Positions 1 through 5,267 of a DNA stretch of 7,152 nt are shown here, piece by piece (positions within the stretch are counted from its first letter, which is position 1; every line of letters starts with the position of its first letter). Below the pieces are notes generated by a model. That model did no database searches, was not told where the DNA came from, and saw only the letters and a program-made list of their open reading frames with translations. This DNA comes from Christensenellaceae bacterium (GTDB lineage Bacteria > Bacillota > Clostridia > Christensenellales > SZUA-584): the NCBI GenBank assembly GCA_012719815.1, contig JAAXZP010000198.1:1-7152 (forward strand). Reading direction: 5' to 3'. Position numbers and translations under genes: made by a program.

Positions 1-1
1 A

Positions 2-835
2 TATAAGGGAATCAACATCACATATCTTTCGAGGAACCTGGAAGTTCATCCCGGATACTACGAGCCGAAAGGGGAAGGCTGGCTGCGGACATTTTTCGCG
101 GGATTGCTGACGACCTGCGGTGCAACATCCTTGGGACCTCCCTGCGTCGATGAGGGCGAGGAGCTGGGACTGCATGGGCGGCATAACGCGCTGCCCGCCA
201 AAAACGTATGCGATTTGTCCAGCTTTGAAGGCGGGGAGATCAGACTCACCGGAAGCATTGAAGACTGTACGCTGTTTGGGAGAAAAATTGTAATACGCCG
301 CAGCATATATTCAAAAATCGGTGAATCGAAGATCATCATTGAAGATATTATCGAGAATATCGGCAGTCACGAGTCTCCTCTGACGCTTCTTTACCATGTC
401 AATTTTGGATACCCGCTTCTGGATGAAAATTCCGAGATTGTGGTATCGGCGGGAATTCCTCATGCTTATGATGAATACTCCCAAAATTATATACGGGAGG
501 TCTCATCGTTCAGAAAACCGGACGGCAAAAACGCAGAAAAGAATTACTGGTATGCGTTTGAACCGGGTAAGGAGACAGCATGGGCGATGGTTATAAACCG
601 GAGACTGTCGAATGGATTGGGTGTCTATATCCGATTTGATCCTATAAGCATGCCATATATGACGCAGTGGAAATTTGAGGATGAGATCGACTATGTGCTT
701 GCTTTGGAGCCGTCAAACACTCTTTGCTATTCCAGAAAAGAACTGCGTGAAAAGGGGCTGCTGCCGTTTATAAAGGCGCATGAGACCAAAAAAATGCGGC
801 TTGAGATCGGCGTTATTGAGGGAACGAAAATGTAG
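2..835 (+). CDS. DUF4432 family aldose 1-epimerase-like protein (5' partial)
   Basis: The frame is open from base 2 to a TAG at 833-835, giving 277 C-terminal residues. The true start lies before the window, because family-like sequence (ITYLSRNLEVHPGYYEPKG) is readable from the first codons. The sequence resembles the DUF4432 group of the galactose mutarotase superfamily: a segment TTCGATSLGPPCVDEGEELG, then GLHGRHNALPA with a His near in-window residue 58 where mutarotase-fold enzymes carry a conserved His, then LLYHVNFGYPLLDE in the middle and LALEPSNT near the C-terminus. Such proteins are cytoplasmic beta-sandwich enzymes thought to bind or epimerise sugars; the substrate is unknown for most members. 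No signal peptide or membrane segment is visible in the part present. The gene is clearly less GC-rich than the genes to its right. The family call is solid; the reaction is an inference from the fold. Confidence 0.85.
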   Translation, partial: YKGINITYLSRNLEVHPGYYEPKGEGWLRTFFAGLLTTCGATSLGPPCVDEGEELGLHGRHNALPAKNVCDLSSFEGGEIRLTGSIEDCTLFGRKIVIRRSIYSKIGESKIIIEDIIENIGSHESPLTLLYHVNFGYPLLDENSEIVVSAGIPHAYDEYSQNYIREVSSFRKPDGKNAEKNYWYAFEPGKETAWAMVINRRLSNGLGVYIRFDPISMPYMTQWKFEDEIDYVLALEPSNTLCYSRKELREKGLLPFIKAHETKKMRLEIGVIEGTKM

Positions 836-951
836 ATGAATTCTTAAAGAATCCGGATGGCTATCGATAAAGAAGGATGAGCAGAAAACATCTTATTGGT
901 AAGAAAATATAAGGCAAAATGCTGGCAGGATAACTTTAAACTGAATCCGTT

Positions 952-972
952 ATGCAGCCTGCATTTCTTTTT
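952..972 (+). terminator. Weak possible terminator downstream of the DUF4432 gene
   Basis: ATGCA and TGCAT flank a 3-base loop (952-964) and are followed by a T-rich stretch to 972. The stem has only 5 bp with two G-C pairs, so termination would be inefficient. It lies about 115 bases after the stop codon. No better candidate is present before the next gene. Confidence 0.2.
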
Positions 973-1028
973 TACAGGAAAGCATCGTTCGGTCTGAATA
1001 CCGTTCTTTATAATCTTTTCCCCGTGTG

Positions 1029-1050
1029 GCGGTTCCGGTCTATGAACCGC
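1029..1050. repeat. Perfect 7-bp inverted repeat (hairpin or operator candidate)
   Basis: GCGGTTC at 1029-1035 is matched by its reverse complement GAACCGC at 1044-1050, with an 8-base spacer. No T-run follows on either strand, so it is not an intrinsic terminator. It sits just upstream of the candidate -35 box at 1065 and could be a regulator-binding site or a transcript hairpin. Function is unknown. Confidence 0.4.
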
Positions 1051-1064
1051 TGTTAAGTGTACCG

Positions 1065-1092
1065 TTGAGCATACCTGACAACTGGTCATAAT
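1065..1092 (+). promoter_or_regulatory. Candidate sigma-A-type promoter for the SpoIID-SH3b gene
   Basis: TTGAGC at 1065-1070 (4 of 6 matches to TTGACA) is separated by 16 bp from CATAAT at 1087-1092 (5 of 6 matches to TATAAT). Transcription would begin near 1099, leaving a leader of about 110 bases before the TTG start at 1208. The match is moderate. A sporulation sigma factor cannot be excluded, but I found no better match. Confidence 0.35.
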
Positions 1093-1193
1093 GCCCTAAA
1101 AGGAAGCGTTTATCGAAAAATTGTTTTAGCCCCGCCTGATGCGTTTATCAATGAGGTATCAGCATGTGTGTCTGATGTGCCGATATAAACCAA

Positions 1194-1200
1194 GAGGTGA
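1194..1200 (+). promoter_or_regulatory. Ribosome binding site that decides the TTG start of the SpoIID-SH3b gene
   Basis: GAGGTGA at 1194-1200 is a 7-base match to the anti-Shine-Dalgarno complement. It sits 7 bases before the TTG at 1208-1210. The in-frame ATG at 1139 has no comparable site, and the in-frame TTG at 1202 is too close. A start at 1208 puts a short basic N-terminus directly before the hydrophobic signal segment. Confidence 0.7.
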
Positions 1201-1207
1201 GTTGGGC

Positions 1208-4105
1208 TTGAATACAACTATACGGACAATGCTGCAGCGCGCTCTGGCCATACTGATTATCACCGCCATGGTGGCCACGATATTGGCTGTTAAGCTGGGA
1301 GGCACTTCAGCGTCCGACAATTCCATCGTACGCGTCAAACTCTCGGTCGGTTCAACGTCGTCGCTGGCCTTTTCGTTAAGCGGCAATTACGGCATTGAAT
1401 CCAACCCTTCCATAAGCCTTGGTTCCGGCAACTATACCGCCAAGATTGAGAACGGCGTGGTCAAGCTGTATAAGGGCAGCGCTTTGGTGTGTTCCGGCAG
1501 CAGCGTGAAAGTGGTGGAGCGGGCCAACTCCTCCGGGTATAACTACGCGAGCATCAAGACAACCACCTACGGCACCAACAAGTACCGCGGCGACATCGAA
1601 TTCCGCATCAGCGGCAGTTCGCTGATGGTCATTAACCACGTCTACCTGGAATACTACCTGTACGGCGTGGTGCCGCACGAGATGAGCAACTCGTGGCCGC
1701 TTGAAGCGCTGAAGGCGCAGGCGGTGGCTGCTCGCACCTATGCGGTGATGAATATGGGCAGCGGCACGTACGACCTGCTGGACACTTCGGCCAGCCAGGT
1801 GTACAAGGGATACAACGAGAGCTACGGCAACGCCATCAAGGCGGTGAACGAAACCGCGAAGCAGATACTGATGTGCAACGGCAAGCCGGTGCAGACGTTC
1901 TTCGCCGCATCCAACGGCGGATACACCGACATACCGCAGCACGTCTGGACGGCCAGCGCCAAGCTGCAGCCGTATCACGTGGTGCGGGAAGACCCCTATG
2001 ACGTGCAGAACTCGTGGAGCAACCAGGAAGTGCTGATATTCCCCAAGAGCGTGACGGGGTCGTCCGGCATCGACTATAAGATCAGGAAGGACGGCTCCAT
2101 GGTGGCAGGCTCGGGCGCCGAGGCTGCCAACGCAGCGCGGTATCTGAAGGTAATGGCGCTGCCCGCCGTGAGGGCCAAGGGGTATATTGCCGACGTGACG
2201 TCGGACATCGATATAGTGGGCTGTGACCGCATCGTGCCGCATACGTTTGAGGGGAACCACGGCATCGCCGATTATACCGGCAAAAGGAACTGCGTGTGCT
2301 TCACCAAAGCGGATGTGACGATGCGGGTGAAAGCGAGCCGTAACGCCACGGAGGATGAAAAGCTGCAGACCGGCCGGGTTTATGTTGATGAGACGGTGAC
2401 CGTCACGTTTACCATTGACATGCACAAGCTGGATGAATCCGGCGGAGCCTACCAGGCGTTTACCAACACCAGCCTGAGGCTGTTTGTGATAGAGGAAACC
2501 TCGGGGAGCTGGAACCTGTATCACCGGCGCTACGGCCACGGCATCGGCATGTCGCAGCGCGGTGCGCAGGAAAGGGCCAGGGCCGGGCACAGCTACCGCG
2601 ATATACTGATGTTCTATTATCCCAACACGACTCTGGAGACGCTCAACATCGCCCCGCCGAAGCTGAAGCCGGCTGGGGATACCAGCGGCAACACCAACGC
2701 GACCATTGTCAACTGCACGAACTATGTGAACGTGCGGCCGACGCCCAGCACGCAGTACGCGGCTATTGGCAAGGCGATGGCGGGGTCGCGCATACTGGTG
2801 CTGCAGGCCAACGTGGTGCCAGGTTGGCACAAGATCGATTTTGGCGGCATAGAAGCGTACATCAGCGCTGATTATGTGGAGCTGGATCCGACGGCAAACA
2901 CCAACGCCACCATTGTTAACTGCGTGGAATTCGTCAACGTGCGGTCGACGCCCAGTACGCAGTACGCGGCGGTCGGCAAGGCGCTGGCGGGGTCGCGCAT
3001 ACTGGTGACGCAAGCCTTTGTGACCCCGGAATGGCACAAGGTCAGCTTTAACGGCAAGGAATCGTATATCTACGCGTATTATGTTCAGCTGGACGAGACG
3101 GCGCAGCCCACTCCCCCACCCACCGAGACAGCGCCTCAGCCCACGCCTACGCCTTCGGAGACAGCGCCTCAGCCCACTGCGACGCCGGCACCGACGCCGA
3201 CGCCATCACCGACATCCACCGCGACGCCGGAGCCCACGCCGACGGTATGCCCGTCGCCTTCGCCGTCTGCAGGCGAGCTGCTCATACAGAAGACCGGCAG
3301 GGTGACCGCCAGCGTGCTCAATATCCGCAGCGGGCCGTCCACCAGCACGGGCAAGCTGGGACAGCTGGGTAAGGGCGACGTGGTGTGCATCGTCCAGACG
3401 GGCGGCGCCGGGGGCTGGCACCAGATACTGCACGCAGGCCAGCCGGCCTGGGTGTACGCCAACTATGTGGACACTGCGAATCCCACGATTGGCGTGATTA
3501 CTGCCTCGGTACTCAATGTGCGCATCGGGCCGTCCACCAGCACGGGCAAGCTGGGACAGCTGGGCAAGGGCGACAAGGTGGAGATCGTCAAGGCCAACGC
3601 CGCCAAGGACTGGCACCAGATCATCTATAACGGGCAGCTCGCCTATGTGCACGCCAGCTATGTTACGGTTCAGACACAGGCTTCGCAGCCAACGCAGCCG
3701 ACCCAGCCGACTCAGCCGGCGCAGACTGCCCAGTATGCTACCGTGAACGCATCGGCGCTCAACTTCCGGAAAGGCGCGTCCACCAGCACCACGGTGATCA
3801 AGACGCTCTCGCGCGGCGATGTGGTGCAGGTTCTCGAGTACGGGAGCGAATGGTGCAAGGTGAAATACGGCGGCGTGACGGGCTATATGTACACGAAGTA
3901 TCTGAAGATGGCGTCCGGCACATTCGGGCAGGTCAGTGCCAGCGTGCTCAACGTGCGTAAAGGCCAGTCTACCTCCACGGCAGTGCTGGGCAAGCTGAGC
4001 CGGGGCGACATCGTGGAGATCCTCGCCAAAGGTGCGGAGTGGCACAAAATAAGCTACAAGTCTTCCCCCGCGTATGTTTATGCGGCCTATATTAAGCTCG
4101 TCTGA
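1208..4105 (+). CDS. Secreted SpoIID/LytB-domain peptidoglycan hydrolase with six SH3b domains
   Basis: This encodes 965 residues from the TTG at 1208 (988 if the ATG at 1139 were used). Residues 1-35 form a signal peptide or anchor: basic N-terminus, hydrophobic core at about 12-28, possible cleavage after TSA (35). The SpoIID domain spans about 37-480. LEYYLYGVVPHEM contains Glu158, aligning with the catalytic Glu of SpoIID lytic transglycosylases, followed by WPLEALKAQAVAARTYAV. FFAASNGGYT is at 231-240 and GHGIGMSQRGA at 443-453. The roughly 200 residues between the last two motifs seem longer than usual. Six SH3b repeats follow at about 498-560, 567-629, 697-758, 762-821, 843-902 and 907-965. 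A Pro/Thr/Ser-rich linker (631-690) and a Gln/Pro/Thr linker (822-842) separate the pairs. The family cleaves glycan strands stripped of stem peptides, and SH3b domains usually bind cell wall. Canonical sporulation SpoIID is far shorter and lacks SH3b domains, so this is probably a paralogue of LytB type; a role in spore engulfment is unproven. Transcribed alone, with its own terminator. Confidence 0.93.
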   Translation: MNTTIRTMLQRALAILIITAMVATILAVKLGGTSASDNSIVRVKLSVGSTSSLAFSLSGNYGIESNPSISLGSGNYTAKIENGVVKLYKGSALVCSGSSVKVVERANSSGYNYASIKTTTYGTNKYRGDIEFRISGSSLMVINHVYLEYYLYGVVPHEMSNSWPLEALKAQAVAARTYAVMNMGSGTYDLLDTSASQVYKGYNESYGNAIKAVNETAKQILMCNGKPVQTFFAASNGGYTDIPQHVWTASAKLQPYHVVREDPYDVQNSWSNQEVLIFPKSVTGSSGIDYKIRKDGSMVAGSGAEAANAARYLKVMALPAVRAKGYIADVTSDIDIVGCDRIVPHTFEGNHGIADYTGKRNCVCFTKADVTMRVKASRNATEDEKLQTGRVYVDETVTVTFTIDMHKLDESGGAYQAFTNTSLRLFVIEETSGSWNLYHRRYGHGIGMSQRGAQERARAGHSYRDILMFYYPNTTLETLNIAPPKLKPAGDTSGNTNATIVNCTNYVNVRPTPSTQYAAIGKAMAGSRILVLQANVVPGWHKIDFGGIEAYISADYVELDPTANTNATIVNCVEFVNVRSTPSTQYAAVGKALAGSRILVTQAFVTPEWHKVSFNGKESYIYAYYVQLDETAQPTPPPTETAPQPTPTPSETAPQPTATPAPTPTPSPTSTATPEPTPTVCPSPSPSAGELLIQKTGRVTASVLNIRSGPSTSTGKLGQLGKGDVVCIVQTGGAGGWHQILHAGQPAWVYANYVDTANPTIGVITASVLNVRIGPSTSTGKLGQLGKGDKVEIVKANAAKDWHQIIYNGQLAYVHASYVTVQTQASQPTQPTQPTQPAQTAQYATVNASALNFRKGASTSTTVIKTLSRGDVVQVLEYGSEWCKVKYGGVTGYMYTKYLKMASGTFGQVSASVLNVRKGQSTSTAVLGKLSRGDIVEILAKGAEWHKISYKSSPAYVYAAYIKLV
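2699..3094 (+). repeat. First SH3b tandem pair within the SpoIID protein
   Basis: Two copies start at 2699 and 2906, a period of 207 bp (69 residues). Both read ATIVNC..(Y/F)VNVR.TPSTQYAA(I/V)GKA(M/L)AGSRILV and continue to a WHK and a Y..(Y/D)YV(E/Q)LD end. They are more alike to each other than to the later copies, which points to a duplication specific to this pair. Confidence 0.8.
3098..3277 (+). repeat. Pro/Thr/Ser-rich low-complexity linker with short direct repeats
   Basis: About 60 residues composed almost entirely of Pro, Thr, Ser, Ala and Glu. At DNA level a 20-base unit beginning GAGACAGCGCC occurs at 3125-3144 and again at 3158-3177, a 33-base period. The segment is likely an extended flexible spacer crossing or lying along the cell wall, and it may vary in length between strains by repeat slippage. 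It contains one Cys (codon 3248-3250). Confidence 0.75.
3296..3672 (+). repeat. Second SH3b tandem pair within the SpoIID protein
   Basis: Copies start at 3296 and 3491, a period of 195 bp (65 residues). Both contain TASVLN(I/V)R.GPSTSTGKLGQLGKGD and a later WHQI motif. A block of 39 bases is identical between 3331-3369 and 3526-3564, and the match continues after one mismatch for 9 more bases. This suggests recent duplication or gene conversion. Confidence 0.8.
3734..4102 (+). repeat. Third SH3b tandem pair within the SpoIID protein
   Basis: Copies start at 3734 and 3926, a period of 192 bp (64 residues). They share ASALNFRKG.STST / ASVLNVRKG.STST, (L)SRGD(V/I)V and an EW.K motif. They are separated from the second pair by a Gln/Pro/Thr linker encoded at about 3671-3733. 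The last repeat ends the protein. Confidence 0.8.
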
Positions 4106-4120
4106 AAAAGAAGCGAACAG

Positions 4121-4148
4121 AGAAGCGTGCCTGTGCGCTTCTTTTTTT
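4121..4148 (+). terminator. Intrinsic terminator of the SpoIID-SH3b gene
   Basis: AGAAGCG at 4121-4127 pairs with CGCTTCT at 4136-4142 across an 8-base loop and runs into seven T residues at 4142-4148. It begins 15 bases after the TGA stop. A second copy of the left arm, AAGAAGCG at 4109-4116, could compete by pairing with 4136-4143. Confidence 0.85.
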
Positions 4149-4172
4149 ATGCAAAAAGCGTTGTCAAGAGTG

Positions 4173-4284
4173 TTATCCACAAACCTGTAAATTTTCCAAC
4201 CGGCGCTGGATGTGCCGGAAAACAAGGTTTTTAAGGGAGTTATCCACCGAATCAAGATAGTTATCCACCAAAAATGGTGGATAA
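4173..4284. promoter_or_regulatory. Cluster of four DnaA-box-like 9-mers
   Basis: TTATCCACA, the exact strong DnaA box of many bacteria, is at 4173-4181 on the plus strand. TTATCCACC, one base away, occurs at 4240-4248 and 4261-4269 on the plus strand and at 4276-4284 on the minus strand. The two middle copies share the longer unit AGTTATCCACC and are 21 bp apart, about two helical turns, so bound proteins would face the same side. AT-rich DNA follows to the right. The neighbours are not dnaA, dnaN or rpmH, so the usual Firmicute oriC context is absent from this window. Likely alternatives are a DnaA titration or regulatory site, a second origin region, or an operator of another protein that happens to resemble the box. 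Confidence 0.55.
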
Positions 4285-4286
4285 CT
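4259..4286. repeat. Perfect 12-bp-arm palindrome with AAAA spacer
   Basis: AGTTATCCACCA at 4259-4270 and TGGTGGATAACT at 4275-4286 are perfect reverse complements around AAAA. The arms contain the third and fourth DnaA-box-like sites. No T-run follows on either strand, so it does not look like a terminator. The symmetry suits a dimeric DNA-binding protein or two opposed DnaA monomers, and single-stranded DNA or RNA would fold here into a stable hairpin. Confidence 0.9.
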
Positions 4287-4425
4287 TGGCGGGGAACCCA
4301 AGTGTATGCAATCTGTATATTTATGCAGAAAAAGAATACCGTAACGGAAAATCCGACCAAATTTATATTTTATATGGGATTTACAGGAAACGACGCACGG
4401 GTACGGCTGCGCAACAAACGCTTGC

Positions 4426-4455
4426 GTGACAGCAATTGGGGGGATCTGTTAATAT
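4426..4455 (+). promoter_or_regulatory. Candidate promoter of the XRE-membrane gene
   Basis: GTGACA at 4426-4431 (5 of 6 matches to TTGACA) is 18 bp from TAATAT at 4450-4455 (4 of 6 matches to TATAAT). Transcription would start near 4462, giving a leader of about 35 bases. The -35 element overlaps the right arm of a small inverted repeat (CGCAA 4410-4414, TTGCG 4422-4426), a plausible place for autoregulation. Confidence 0.35.
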
Positions 4456-4483
4456 TAGCATATGTGACGGGGAAAAACGCATC

Positions 4484-4491
4484 AGGAGGTG
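4484..4491 (+). promoter_or_regulatory. Strong ribosome binding site of the XRE-membrane gene
   Basis: AGGAGGTG at 4484-4491 is a near-ideal Shine-Dalgarno sequence 6 bases before the ATG at 4498. It overlaps the GTG at 4489, which rules that codon out as the start. Confidence 0.85.
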
Positions 4492-4497
4492 CCGGGG

Positions 4498-5181
4498 ATG
4501 AATGCGGTGGGCAGCCATATCAGAAAGCTGCGCAGGCGTCACAACATGACGCAGCAGGCGCTGGCAGACAGGCTGAACGTAACACGGCAGGCGGTGTCGC
4601 AATGGGAAAACGGCAACACCCGGCCCGACCTCGACACGCTGGCGGCCATCGCGGGCGTATTTGGCGTGGACGTGACGGAAGTGATTTACGGGGAGAAAAA
4701 GAAGGAGGCTTCGGGGCTGGACCAGGCGCGGCGGAAAAGGTATCTGAAGTGGCTGATTGTGTTTGGCGGGCTATCATTGGTTATGCTGGGGCTGAATCTG
4801 TTTCTCCGGCCTTATCTGAGTCATCTGTTCAGGGCTGAATACAGACTGGACTTCATATATTACCGCTACTTTGCGGAAACCTTGTTATATCTGCTTATTC
4901 CTGTTGCGATGCTTTGCGGCGGTTCGATGATCCGGGATATCGGTATCAGACGCCGCGGCGTTCGACGGGCGATATTTGCTGCGGCTGCCCTATGGGTACT
5001 GTTCCATTACAGCGCAGGGCTGGTGTATTGGCGTGATGGCGCTCCTTTGGAGCCAGGGATTATATACCGCTATCTGGTATTTGCCCTGGAAAGTCCGGCC
5101 ATATTTCTTCTGCCCGGCGTGCTGCTGTTTCTGGGGCTGAACGGGTGGAGGACGGGAGAAAACGCCAAGCAAATAGAATGA
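4498..5181 (+). CDS. XRE-family transcriptional regulator with C-terminal membrane domain
   Basis: This encodes 227 residues from an ATG with a strong ribosome binding site. Residues 5-65 form a Cro/C1-type helix-turn-helix: IRKLRRRHNMTQQALADRL, then NVTRQAVSQWENGNTRPDLD (recognition helix about 29-37) and TLAAIAGVFGVDVTEVIYGE. A basic stretch (67-84) leads into four hydrophobic segments at about 85-103, 125-145, 158-178 and 193-214, so the protein is probably held in the membrane with the DNA-binding domain in the cytoplasm. HTH-membrane fusions of this shape are common in Firmicutes; their targets are usually unknown. It lies 392 bases after the SpoIID gene with its own candidate promoter, and converges on ileS. 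Base composition falls in the membrane half. It may regulate itself through sites at 4173-4433, but this is inference only. Confidence 0.9.
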   Translation: MNAVGSHIRKLRRRHNMTQQALADRLNVTRQAVSQWENGNTRPDLDTLAAIAGVFGVDVTEVIYGEKKKEASGLDQARRKRYLKWLIVFGGLSLVMLGLNLFLRPYLSHLFRAEYRLDFIYYRYFAETLLYLLIPVAMLCGGSMIRDIGIRRRGVRRAIFAAAALWVLFHYSAGLVYWRDGAPLEPGIIYRYLVFALESPAIFLLPGVLLFLGLNGWRTGENAKQIE

Positions 5182-5223
5182 GCGGAGAGGATGGCCCTCC
5201 CCTATGATGTTTGCGGATAACAA

Positions 5224-5250
5224 AAGGCCGATGCATGTTGCACCGGCCTT
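5224..5250 (-). terminator. Terminator between convergent XRE-membrane gene and ileS
   Basis: AAGGCCG at 5224-5230 pairs with CGGCCTT at 5244-5250. Inside, after one mismatch, TGCA (5232-5235) pairs with TGCA (5239-5242) around a 3-base loop. Read on the minus strand, the stem runs into TTTT (its last two paired bases plus two more) and then GTT, so it best serves ileS, whose stop is 17 bases away. On the plus strand only two T residues end the stem, so termination of the XRE gene would be weaker. Confidence 0.75.
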
Positions 5251-5267
5251 AATCGCATATTTGACGC

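Larger units (their letters stand above)
836..1207. other. Intergenic region between the DUF4432 gene and the SpoIID gene
   Basis: About 370 bases without a convincing gene. The first part is AT-rich (44 G or C in 841-960 by hand count). Within it I see a very weak hairpin followed by T residues at 952-972, a perfect 7-bp inverted repeat at 1029-1050, a candidate sigma-A promoter at 1065-1092 and the ribosome binding site of the next gene. An open frame of 81 codons on the minus strand (844-1089) has no recognisable features and is probably spurious. Confidence 0.6.
4149..4497. other. Non-coding region with DnaA-box-like cluster, inverted repeats and promoter
   Basis: About 350 bases without a convincing gene. 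The left half holds four DnaA-box-like 9-mers (4173-4284), including a perfect palindrome at 4259-4286. Between the first two boxes CCGGC (4200-4204) and GCCGG (4214-4218) form an inverted repeat, and TTTTCC (4192-4197) can alternatively pair with GGAAAA (4217-4222). An AT-rich stretch lies at about 4305-4385. A further hairpin (CGCAA 4410-4414 with TTGCG 4422-4426) sits beside a candidate promoter. A long frame running through here into the next gene (from 4212) shows no coding character. Confidence 0.6.

Noticed and set aside
844..1089. Open frame of 81 codons on the minus strand in the first spacer
   Set aside because: No recognisable domain, no convincing ribosome binding site, and it covers the candidate promoter of the SpoIID gene.
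1376..3037. Open frame of 553 codons on the minus strand inside the SpoIID gene
   Set aside because: It is antisense to a gene with clear family motifs in GC-rich DNA, shows biased His/Arg/Val content and matches no family I recognise.
3098..3277. CRISPR-like or mobile-element repeats in the Pro/Thr-rich segment
   Set aside because: The repeats are in frame, encode a low-complexity linker and have no unique spacers of regular length.
3206..4360. Open frame of 384 codons on the minus strand over the SH3b repeats and the box cluster
   Set aside because: It is an antisense shadow of the repeats; its internal repeats only mirror those of the real gene.
4149..4497. Calling this region the chromosomal oriC
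   Set aside because: No dnaA, dnaN or rpmH is present and skew cannot be judged from one short window; kept only as a possibility among the findings.
4489..4500. GTG at 4489 as the start of the XRE gene
   Set aside because: It lies within the Shine-Dalgarno sequence itself; the ATG at 4498 has proper spacing.
4212..4838. Open frame of 208 codons overlapping the start of the XRE gene
   Set aside because: It is out of frame with a clear HTH gene, has no evident ribosome binding site or family, and crosses the palindrome and promoter.
5212..5220. Fifth DnaA-like box (TTATCCGCA on the minus strand)
   Set aside because: It has one mismatch at an inner position, stands alone about 930 bases from the cluster, and is likely chance.
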